A stretch of DNA of 5,995 nt, taken from contig JAITBA010000007.1 of assembly GCA_031283835.1 (NCBI GenBank), forward strand, positions 1-5,995. Direction: 5' to 3'. The DNA is from Oscillospiraceae bacterium (GTDB lineage: Bacteria > Bacillota > Clostridia > Oscillospirales > Acutalibacteraceae). How positions within the stretch are numbered: the stretch's first letter is position 1; every line of letters begins with the position of its first letter. Below are positions 1 to 4,903 of this stretch, in pieces. The notes under the pieces were generated by a model. It made no database searches. It was given only the letters and a program-made list of their open reading frames with translations, and had not been told where the DNA came from. Made by a program: the position numbers and the translations under genes.

Positions 1-1
1 G

Positions 2-1468
2 CGGCGGCGCTGGGCCTTGCTGTTTTTAAACAGCGTGGCAGGGCTGTTTTGCGCGCCGTTTCTCTACTGGAACAGTATCTTTATGCGGGTGATTTTGGCG
101 GCGGCCCACGACACGCCCATTTTAATCGGGCTAAATACCCTGGGTGCGTTGGCGGGCCTGCTGCTGATTGCCGTGGCCGCGCTTGGGGTTGGCGGGTGCC
201 TGAGCGCGCTGCGGGCGGTGCTGCGCGGGCAAAATGGCTTTTTGCCCGGCATGGTCTTTGGCGGCATGCGGCGCTGTGCCAAAACAAGCCTGCTGGCGGG
301 CGTGCTGCTGGGCGCCTCCCACGGGGTGCTGCGGGTGGGACTGGTGAATTTGCACGCGCTGCTGCCCGCCGGCCCGCTGCGCTGTGTGTTTTCTGTTTTG
401 CTGATGGTTCAATTCCTTGTCGTCCTCCCCCTGTGCCTGCTGGCCGCGGCCCAAAGCGACGAAACCCAGCGCAGCCCCCTGCGGGCCTTTGCGCAGGCGG
501 GACAATTATTCCGGGCGCGGTCGTTGCGGTGGTTTGGGCTTTTGGCCGCCACCCTGGCGCTCCCGCTGTTCTTTTTTGTGTGGGCGCAGCCGCTGCTGAC
601 CCTTCTTGGTTTTGCGGTGGTGGTGATGCTGGCGCCCGTGCCGGTTTTGGCAGCCTGGCAGCGCACGGCAACAGCCGCAAACCTGCCGCAAACCCAAACA
701 CGCAAGCAAAAGCCTCCCCTGCTGTTCTTCTGTTTTTGCCTGAGCAGCCTTGCCGCCCTGCTATACCCCTTGCTGGTTCACAGCGAAATGCCGCCTGCCG
801 CCACTGCCCTCGAAACATTGCGGTTCATTGCCCGGCAAACGCTGCTCGAAGCCGACAACGGTACCTTCCGCGACCTGCTTTCTTCCAGCAGCGTGTGGCC
901 GCTGCTGCTGGCGGCACTGGTGGGCAGCGCCTGTTGCGTGCTGGTGGCCTACGCCTGCGCCTGCTACCGCTTTCGCTCGCGGCAGTTGGTGTTTGCCGTG
1001 GCTGTGCTGCTGCAAATTCTCCCCATGCTGTCCAACTACTCCTCCCTCGAGCAGCTGCTGCGCAATCTGCATTTGCCTTTTTCGTCCTTGGTGCTGGGTC
1101 TGGCCTGGGCGCTGCTCTATATTCTATTTGCCTTGCTGCTGTATCGGCATTTTGCCCGCATGCGTCCCCGGCTCGAGGCCAACAAAAAAAACTACCCCGG
1201 CGTGCGGCTGTTTTTTTACTACGCGCTGCCCCGGGCACACCTGCACGTGGCCGCCCTCATCGCCCTGGTCACCCTGGGCTACTGGAACGACGCCCTGGCG
1301 CCCTTTTGGCACATGCGCCGTCTGGGCGCGTTTTCTGTCAGCAATTTTGTCTGGCAGGCCCTCACGCCCCGCACACGCTGGCTCTACGGCGCGTGCCTGC
1401 TTGCCGCCCTTGTGTTGTTGTGCCTATGCTTAAGAATCGGAGGAACCAAGCGCCATGCCAAAAATTGA
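2..1468 (+). CDS. DUF624-like / MalG-type ABC permease fusion protein (5' end off window)
   Basis: Very hydrophobic integral membrane protein, 488 residues in the window. The frame is open to the left edge and no ribosome binding site precedes the TTG at 17, so the gene starts upstream. Residues are counted from base 2. Residues about 1-225 hold several membrane segments and a YesL/DUF624-like stretch (ALRAVLRGQNGF near 69-80). Residues about 235-488 follow the MalG-type sugar ABC permease layout: a membrane helix, an outside loop, AYACACYRFRSRQ at 316-328, a helix ending QILP, an EAA-like cytoplasmic loop (EANKKNYPG...YALP, bases 1175-1231), GYWNDALAP at 426-434 and a last helix. The loop keeps E, A and the final LP, but its glycine is two residues later than in the classical EAA motif. 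I infer a carbohydrate importer subunit, with partner subunits perhaps upstream. The MalG-like half is the surer assignment; the DUF624 match rests on a short motif and hydropathy. Confidence 0.7.
   Translation, partial: RRRWALLFLNSVAGLFCAPFLYWNSIFMRVILAAAHDTPILIGLNTLGALAGLLLIAVAALGVGGCLSALRAVLRGQNGFLPGMVFGGMRRCAKTSLLAGVLLGASHGVLRVGLVNLHALLPAGPLRCVFSVLLMVQFLVVLPLCLLAAAQSDETQRSPLRAFAQAGQLFRARSLRWFGLLAATLALPLFFFVWAQPLLTLLGFAVVVMLAPVPVLAAWQRTATAANLPQTQTRKQKPPLLFFCFCLSSLAALLYPLLVHSEMPPAATALETLRFIARQTLLEADNGTFRDLLSSSSVWPLLLAALVGSACCVLVAYACACYRFRSRQLVFAVAVLLQILPMLSNYSSLEQLLRNLHLPFSSLVLGLAWALLYILFALLLYRHFARMRPRLEANKKNYPGVRLFFYYALPRAHLHVAALIALVTLGYWNDALAPFWHMRRLGAFSVSNFVWQALTPRTRWLYGACLLAALVLLCLCLRIGGTKRHAKN
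1439..1444 (+). promoter_or_regulatory. Ribosome binding site of the GNAT gene, inside the permease gene
   Basis: GGAGGA lies 10 bases before the ATG at 1455, within the last codons of the upstream permease gene. It fixes the start of the acetyltransferase. With the 14-bp gene overlap it suggests translational coupling, because no promoter is visible between the two genes. Confidence 0.75.
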
Positions 1469-2486
1469 ATTACGCCTCGCAACCAAACCCGAACACGAAA
1501 CCCTCATGGCCTTACTAAACGACGTGTTTTTCCGTGAACCCGAAGGCCCCCGGGATTTTCTTTCCCTGCTGCCCAAGCTCTACAAAAAATCCTACGCACC
1601 CTGGGCGCACAACTATTGCCTGTGGGAGGACGGGGTGCTGAAGGCTGCCGTGGGCATGTATGTGAGCGACATTGACATTGCGGGCACACAGCTGCGCGTG
1701 GGCGGCATTGGCAACGTGGCCGTGTCGCGCGATTCTCGCGGCAAAGGCTACATGCAGGCCACCATGCAGGCGGCCATGGACGCCATGCGCGCCGCGGGCT
1801 GCGTGTTTGGCGTGTTGGGCGGGCAGCGCCAGCGCTACCAAAACTGGGGGTTCGAAGTCGGCGGCACGTGCTGCCGCGCACAATTTTGCAAGCGGAACCT
1901 GCAGCACACGGCCCCGGCCGCCCTGCAAGCCCGCCCTCTTTCTCCCACCGAAGTTCCGCAGGCGCAAGCACTCCTCGAAGCGCAGCCCATTCATGTGCGG
2001 CACCGCGCAAACACGCTGCTCGATGTGCTGCGCTCGTGGCGCGAAACCCCCTGCGGCATCTGGGAGGGCGACACCCTTGCGGCGCTGGCGGCCCTGCACC
2101 ACAGCAAAGACGGCGTGAACATCTGGCACGTGCGGGATTCGGCACAGCTGTGCGGCGTTGTGCGGGCAGCCTTCACACTTTTGGCACAAGACCTGCCCGT
2201 CCGGCATTGCGCGGTCGGCCTCGAAATCCCTGCTTGGGAGCCGAACTTGCTGGCGGCGGCGGAAGAGGTGGCCGAAAGCGTCGGCGTCGGCACCACGGGC
2301 ATGTACGCCATCCTGGATTGGGACGCCTTTTTGGCGGCCATGGCGCCCTTTGGCACGCTGCCCCCGCCGCCGGCGCACCTCACCCAGCTGCAAAAAATCC
2401 GCTATTATCTTGCCCCCGTCACCACCCTGCGCCCCGCGCACCTGCAGCCCCTGCCCCTGCTCATCAAAAGCTATGACGATGTGTAG
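1455..2486 (+). CDS. GNAT-family N-acetyltransferase
   Basis: Soluble protein of 343 residues, predicted to transfer an acetyl group from acetyl-CoA to an amine on an unknown substrate. The N-terminal GNAT fold spans about 5-150. Motif A is VAVSRDSRGKGYMQATM (88-104), with the acetyl-CoA pyrophosphate-binding loop RGKGY at 95-99. It is followed by GQRQRYQNWGFE at 123-134, the aromatic/GFE element typical of GNAT motif B. Residues about 165-315 look like a second, degenerate GNAT-like half (MYAILDWDAFL), as in two-domain Eis-type enzymes, but the protein is shorter than the roughly 400-residue Eis proteins and I see no clear SCP2-like tail. The start is set by GGAGGA 10 bases upstream. The gene overlaps the permease stop by 14 bp, so the two are probably co-translated. 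No strong terminator follows within the next 90 bases. Substrate cannot be told from sequence. Confidence 0.85.
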   Translation: MPKIELRLATKPEHETLMALLNDVFFREPEGPRDFLSLLPKLYKKSYAPWAHNYCLWEDGVLKAAVGMYVSDIDIAGTQLRVGGIGNVAVSRDSRGKGYMQATMQAAMDAMRAAGCVFGVLGGQRQRYQNWGFEVGGTCCRAQFCKRNLQHTAPAALQARPLSPTEVPQAQALLEAQPIHVRHRANTLLDVLRSWRETPCGIWEGDTLAALAALHHSKDGVNIWHVRDSAQLCGVVRAAFTLLAQDLPVRHCAVGLEIPAWEPNLLAAAEEVAESVGVGTTGMYAILDWDAFLAAMAPFGTLPPPPAHLTQLQKIRYYLAPVTTLRPAHLQPLPLLIKSYDDV

Positions 2487-2579
2487 CCCCTTTATTTTTC
2501 GTTGCGGAATCGTATGAATTGCGTCGTCCTCCAAGTGGGGGCGCCGCAGCTTTCCTCCATTTTTTTGCCGCTTTATGTC

Positions 2580-2608
2580 TTGACAAGCGCCGCAAAATAG
2601 TTTATAAT
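2580..2608 (+). promoter_or_regulatory. Sigma-A type promoter of tRNA-Thr
   Basis: A perfect -35 (TTGACA, 2580-2585) and a perfect -10 (TATAAT, 2603-2608) are separated by 17 bases. Transcription should begin near 2615, about 9 bases before the mature tRNA 5' end. The sequence is close to that of the promoter at 2809-2837. Confidence 0.92.
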
Positions 2609-2623
2609 ATGCAATAGTGCATC

Positions 2624-2699
2624 GCCTGCATAGCTCAGTTGGTAGAGCAGCTGATTTGTAATCAGCAGGTCGGGGGTTCGAGTCCGTCTGCAGGCTCCA
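2624..2699 (+). tRNA. tRNA-Thr (anticodon UGU)
   Basis: A 76-base cloverleaf. The acceptor stem is GCCTGCA paired with TGCAGGC, the D arm is AGCTCAGTTGGTAGAGC, and the anticodon stem GCTGA/TCAGC encloses the loop TTTGTAA. The anticodon is TGT at 2657-2659 and reads the ACA threonine codon. The T loop is TTCGAGT, the discriminator base is T, and the terminal CCA is encoded in the DNA (2697-2699). The T stem GGGGG/CCGTC contains one G-G mismatch at its middle pair and one G-U pair. Overall it resembles Bacillus/Clostridium tRNA-Thr(UGU). It is a single-gene unit with its own promoter and terminator. Confidence 0.97.
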
Positions 2700-2703
2700 C
2701 CAC

Positions 2704-2743
2704 CTGCGGTGGGGCAATTCGCGCCCTGCCGCAGTTCTTTTTT
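2704..2743 (+). terminator. Rho-independent terminator after tRNA-Thr
   Basis: A 12-bp stem (CTGCGGTGGGGC at 2704-2715 with GCCCTGCCGCAG at 2723-2734, including two G-U pairs) closes a 7-base loop and is followed by TTCTTTTTT. It begins only 5 bases after the tRNA CCA end and closes the tRNA unit. Confidence 0.9.
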
Positions 2744-2808
2744 CAAATCAAGCGCCCGCGTCCAAACGGCATTTTTTTGTAAATATACTCCTCGTCCGCA
2801 AAAAAATC

Positions 2809-2837
2809 TTGACAAGCCCGCCAAGATACGTTATACT
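2809..2837 (+). promoter_or_regulatory. Strong sigma-A type promoter of the 58-aa microprotein gene
   Basis: TTGACA (2809-2814) and TATACT (2832-2837) are exactly 17 bases apart, 11 of 12 consensus positions. The start of transcription is expected near 2844, giving a leader of about 70 bases before the ATG at 2913. It has TCTTGACAAGC in common with the tRNA promoter upstream. A promoter this strong implies that the small gene is expressed at a high level, at least when not repressed. Confidence 0.9.
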
Positions 2838-2851
2838 ATATTTATAAGAAT

Positions 2852-2875
2852 ATGAGAATTGTTTCTCGTGTTTTT
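2852..2875 (+). promoter_or_regulatory. Leader hairpin with short T run (possible attenuator)
   Basis: In the microprotein mRNA leader, ATGAGAA (2852-2858) can pair with TTCTCGT (2863-2869), with one G-U pair, around the 4-base loop TTGT. TTTTT follows at 2871-2875. The shape is that of a weak intrinsic terminator or a 5' stabilising hairpin. The stem is short and AT-rich, so termination would be inefficient. A function is inferred only. Confidence 0.35.
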
Positions 2876-2899
2876 GGCTTGTCCACATCACGAAGCATT

Positions 2900-2906
2900 G
2901 GAGGTG
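2900..2906 (+). promoter_or_regulatory. Ribosome binding site of the microprotein gene
   Basis: GGAGGTG ends 6 bases before the ATG at 2913. This near-ideal Shine-Dalgarno decides the start over the in-frame TTG at 2859, which lies inside the leader hairpin and has no such site. Confidence 0.9.
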
Positions 2907-2912
2907 AAAAAC

Positions 2913-3089
2913 ATGCTCGACGACATTCTGAATGGACTTGTGACCGTTTTAGATTGGATTCAGGAAAACATTATCAATGGCTTTGCCGCTTGGTGGTTCG
3001 ATATCTTTAAGCAAATCGGCGTCAATTACTTCGAATACCAGCCAATTTTCGAAGCGCTGAACGGTTTGCTGGGGGTTTTCTCCGCTTGA
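2913..3089 (+). CDS. 58-residue acidic amphipathic microprotein, family not recognised
   Basis: A real small gene judging from its surroundings: consensus promoter at 2809-2837, GGAGGTG 6 bases before the ATG, and a strong terminator 25 bases after the stop. The product begins MLDDILNGLVTVLDWIQ and ends EALNGLLGVFSA. It has four Asp, three Glu, one Lys, no Arg, His or Cys, and three Trp (15, 27, 28), for a net charge of about -6. Hydrophobic residues recur every 3-4 positions from 2 to 35, with acidic and polar residues on the other face, so a long amphipathic helix is likely. There is no signal peptide, double-glycine leader or uninterrupted membrane segment. Its GC content is about 45 percent by hand count, clearly below the flanking genes. 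In character it recalls surface-active peptides such as beta-type phenol-soluble modulins, but that is analogy, not homology. A membrane-surface protein, an unmodified secreted peptide or a small regulator are all possible. Confidence 0.8.
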   Translation: MLDDILNGLVTVLDWIQENIINGFAAWWFDIFKQIGVNYFEYQPIFEALNGLLGVFSA

Positions 3090-3113
3090 CCGCGCTTTGC
3101 ACTCAACACACAA

Positions 3114-3154
3114 AACCGCCGCCCGGCCCAAAACCCGGCGGCGGTTGTTTTTTT
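3114..3154 (+). terminator. Strong intrinsic terminator, probably bidirectional
   Basis: A 10-bp perfect stem, AACCGCCGCC (3114-3123) with GGCGGCGGTT (3137-3146), encloses a 13-base loop and is followed by G and seven T on the + strand (3148-3154). On the - strand the same hairpin is followed by TTTTGTGTGTTG once the terminal stem bases are included, so it can also end transcripts of the convergent XRE gene, for which no better terminator is visible. Confidence 0.9.
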
Positions 3155-3236
3155 ATTCTGTTGGGCGGTGCATTGGGCACCAAACAAACACAACGGCCTT
3201 GATAGCCATCTTTGCGGCACACACTGCACCCGCAGC

Positions 3237-3641
3237 TTATGCGTTTCTTTTTTCCGGCTCTGTGATCGCGTTTGCCTGCTTCAGCAGCGTCTGCCGCTGT
3301 GCCCCCGTGCCAGAACGATAAAGGATGATCAGGTACTGTTCTTCGCGGGTCAGGTGCGAAAAACGCGTGATGGAGTCGTCAATCAGCAGCGTGTCGGTCA
3401 CAGCTTGCTCCACCAGGCTGTCGTTGAGCTGCGGCGGAAGATCTTCGCCCACCAACTGCCCCAAGCCCACCTGAAAAAACCGAGACAGGCGAATGAGGAT
3501 ATCGATGTTGATTTTTGTGCGACCGCTCTCATAATATGCGTACGTGGAACGATCCAGGTGCAGAAAATCGGCGACCTGCTGTTGTGTCAGCCCATTTTCT
3601 CTTCGGAGCTTCTTCAATAACGAAACATAGTGCATAGTCAT
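3237..3641 (-). CDS. XRE/Cro-type helix-turn-helix transcriptional regulator
   Basis: DNA-binding protein of 134 residues. Residues about 6-65 form an HTH_3/XRE domain: LLKKLRRENGLTQQQVADFL, then the turn and recognition helix LDRSTYAYYESGR (29-41), then INIDILIRLSRFFQV. The remainder (about 66-134) is helical and charged, with LTREEQYLIILYRSG, a tail common in Clostridial XRE proteins. There is no peptidase, TPR or sensor domain, so a ligand is not evident. The ATG at 3641 follows AAAGGTGG (3658-3651) with 9 bases between; an ATG two codons further in is an alternative. A promoter lies at 3780-3807 with an overlapping palindrome, consistent with autoregulation. The gene faces the microprotein gene and shares its terminator region. 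Targets are unknown. Confidence 0.9.
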   Translation of the reverse strand: MTMHYVSLLKKLRRENGLTQQQVADFLHLDRSTYAYYESGRTKINIDILIRLSRFFQVGLGQLVGEDLPPQLNDSLVEQAVTDTLLIDDSITRFSHLTREEQYLIILYRSGTGAQRQTLLKQANAITEPEKRNA

Positions 3642-3748
3642 TTTTTTGCGCCACCTTTATTCTGAAAATTTTTATCGACATATCGCGCATTCACCGTGCG
3701 TCCTTTGTGCCAAACGATCTCTTTGCGCCTCTGCCCCGCCGCAACCAT
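3638..3748 (-). CDS. Possible 36-codon upstream ORF overlapping the XRE start
   Basis: An ORF starts at ATG 3748, about 25 bases after the inferred XRE transcription start, and ends in a TGA that overlaps the XRE start codon as ATGA. The product would be very basic (MVAAGQRRKEIVWHKGR... ...KNFQNKGGAKK; about ten Lys/Arg against two Asp/Glu). Its own Shine-Dalgarno is weak: GGG, five bases before the ATG. The XRE Shine-Dalgarno lies inside its last codons. It matches no family I know. It may be a coupling leader peptide or simply open by chance in a 130-base leader. Confidence 0.35.
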   Translation of the reverse strand: MVAAGQRRKEIVWHKGRTVNARYVDKNFQNKGGAKK

Positions 3749-3770
3749 TTTTTCCCAAAACAATCGCAAC

Positions 3771-3787
3771 GTTATATTAATTATAAC
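3771..3787. repeat. 17-bp palindrome over the XRE promoter (candidate operator)
   Basis: GTTATA (3771-3776) and TATAAC (3782-3787) are perfect inverted copies separated by 5 bases. On the - strand the palindrome covers the whole -10 element and the expected transcription start of the XRE gene. This is the size and position expected of an XRE autorepressor site, but AT-rich palindromes also arise by chance. I did not find a second copy elsewhere in the window. Confidence 0.45.
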
Positions 3788-3807
3788 ATATTTTGCCGAA
3801 TTTGCAA
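3780..3807 (-). promoter_or_regulatory. Extended -10 promoter of the XRE gene
   Basis: On the - strand TATAAT (3785-3780) is preceded by TGT, an extended -10 (TGnTATAAT). A weak -35, TTGCAA (3807-3802), lies 16 bases upstream. Transcription would start near 3773, giving an mRNA leader of about 130 bases before the XRE ATG. Confidence 0.65.
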
Positions 3808-3867
3808 TAGATGTGTCCAAATTTCACACGAGGAATTTTCTTCCAGCAAAACTTGCGGCATCGCATG

Positions 3868-4737
3868 CTAACCGCCGCTACTCAAATATCGTATCAGCAC
3901 AAAAATGCCGGCCATCACAGGCAAATGCAAAAGATAAACCAGCAGTGCGTGCTTGCCAAAAAAGCCAAGCGGCAACACATAGCGCTTGTAGCAAAAATCG
4001 GGCAGCTTATCTTTCCCCTCCATGTAGCGCCCAAGGAAGGACGCAAACAAAAACAAGAAAAACCAAGGCAACAGCGGAAAGTAATCCCACGCATAAAAAT
4101 CGGGCTTGTGGAACCCCAAAGGCACAAAAATATTTGTCTGATAGAGAAATTGCGGCAGTTTTACGTCATAGCCAAAAATCGAAAACACGCCGTGTTGCCC
4201 CCCAAAAGTGAAAACAAAGGCCAGCATGCTCACCGCCATCCCCAGCAGCTTCGGTATCTTTTCGAACACACCCTTGCCATAGTGATACAGCAGCTTCGAA
4301 AAGCCCAACAGGTGCAGCACGCCAAACCAAACAGCGGTTTCGCGCATGTCCATGCCCAGGGCCGGCAGCAACAAAATGGTTACCAGCATAAGAACCGCCG
4401 CCCACACCAGCAGCTGCAGCGCCCGCACTTTTATATTGCTCGAAAAGCGCACGCAAACGCCCGAAAGCAAGATAAAAATCGCCGCCACGCCCGGTTGCCA
4501 CGGCTGCAGCGCCTGGTACGCCGCCAACGCCGGCGCCACGCCAAAATGTTGCCCCAACAAATACAGCCCATGATATATCACCATTGCCAGCACGCAAAAC
4601 CCGCGCAGCTCGTCCAAAAATTCCAGCCGCTTGCCATTCTCTTTTGACCCCTGCGTGTTTTTTAACGCGGCATCCACATCCGCCGGACCGCTCGCGTTGA
4701 GTACTTCCGTCAAGTCAATATACGGCACATCCGCCAC
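3868..4737 (-). CDS. DUF1624 / HGSNAT-like membrane acyltransferase
   Basis: Polytopic membrane protein, 289 residues from the GTG at 4737. Landmarks of the heparan-alpha-glucosaminide acetyltransferase catalytic family (DUF1624) appear in order: RLEFLDELRG (37-46), MVIYHG with its conserved histidine (52-57), FILLSGVCVRFS (88-99), WFGVLHLLG (137-145), FPLLPWFFLF (220-229) and GKHALLVYLLHLPV (261-274). The family moves acetyl or acyl groups across the membrane; bacterial substrates are mostly unknown. The frame stays open to a TTG at 4878, but GTG 4737 is preferred because GGGGAGGAA sits 8 bases before it, while the longer version would add 47 residues of unrecognised sequence. Even so, about 36 soluble residues (ADVPYIDLTEVLNASG...) precede the first family motif, more than usual. 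argH ends 166 bases upstream with no clear terminator between, so read-through from argH is plausible. Confidence 0.85.
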   Translation of the reverse strand: MADVPYIDLTEVLNASGPADVDAALKNTQGSKENGKRLEFLDELRGFCVLAMVIYHGLYLLGQHFGVAPALAAYQALQPWQPGVAAIFILLSGVCVRFSSNIKVRALQLLVWAAVLMLVTILLLPALGMDMRETAVWFGVLHLLGFSKLLYHYGKGVFEKIPKLLGMAVSMLAFVFTFGGQHGVFSIFGYDVKLPQFLYQTNIFVPLGFHKPDFYAWDYFPLLPWFFLFLFASFLGRYMEGKDKLPDFCYKRYVLPLGFFGKHALLVYLLHLPVMAGIFVLIRYLSSGG

Positions 4738-4903
4738 ACCAAATTCCTCCCCGCCTGCTCCCGCGGCGGGCAGGTCGCGCTCGCCGCTGATTTCTTTTGC
4801 CAAATTTCGCTCCCGCACACCCGCGGTGCCGCGCGTCTTGCGCCAAATCACCGCCGTCAGACACGGCAAAGCGGCCAAAATTCTTTTTGATTTTTTTCGT
4901 TAT
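4738..4903 (-). other. Intergenic region between argH and the acyltransferase gene
   Basis: 166 bases. It contains an A-rich stretch right after the argH stop, a small stem-loop GCCGT-N5-ACGGC (4867-4853) without a T run, and the hairpin plus Shine-Dalgarno at 4774-4744. I see no convincing promoter or terminator, which fits read-through from argH. Confidence 0.5.
4744..4774 (-). promoter_or_regulatory. Shine-Dalgarno with adjacent hairpin before the acyltransferase GTG
   Basis: On the - strand GGGGAGGAA (4752-4744) lies 8 bases before GTG 4737. One base upstream of it is a GC-rich hairpin (4774-4754): CCTG and CCCG pair with CAGG and CGGG around a 3-base loop, with a 2-base bulge. The site settles the start codon. 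Whether the hairpin influences ribosome entry is inference. Confidence 0.6.

Noticed and set aside
49..1518. 489-codon + strand ORF overlapping the permease in another frame
   Set aside because: Alanine-, arginine- and proline-rich shadow of a GC-rich gene, with no family features and no ribosome binding site.
2528..2566. Possible terminator after the GNAT gene (CCTCC-AAGT-GGGGG with a later T run)
   Set aside because: The stem is only 5 bp with a G-U pair, and the T run starts 17 bases after it; not convincing.
1515..2824. Two long - strand ORFs crossing the tRNA gene (peptides such as TDSNPRPADYKSAALPTEL and TRTPDLLITNQLLYQLSY)
   Set aside because: These peptide strings are the well-known translation of the antisense strand of a tRNA gene and are often mis-annotated as proteins. 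They lack ribosome binding sites and lie over real genes.
3167..3181. GGTGC-N5-GCACC inverted repeat downstream of the shared terminator
   Set aside because: Short stem with no T run on either strand; likely chance.
2624..3237. Integration site (att) of a mobile island at the 3' end of tRNA-Thr
   Set aside because: tRNA 3' ends are common integration sites and an XRE gene lies nearby, but I found no repeated copy of the tRNA 3' sequence in the window, no integrase, and the tRNA has its own terminator directly behind it.
2913..3641. Type II toxin-antitoxin pair (microprotein plus XRE)
   Set aside because: The genes are convergent, not co-transcribed, and the small protein has no toxin-family motif; the arrangement does not fit classical type II systems.
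3850..3880. Possible terminator at the end of the acyltransferase gene (GCGGC/GCCGC stem over the stop codon)
   Set aside because: Five base pairs with a 14-base loop and only TTTT downstream on the - strand; too weak to call.
3811..4647. 278-codon + strand ORF opposite the acyltransferase
   Set aside because: Gln/Lys/His-rich low-complexity translation antisense to a gene with clear DUF1624 motifs; a shadow.
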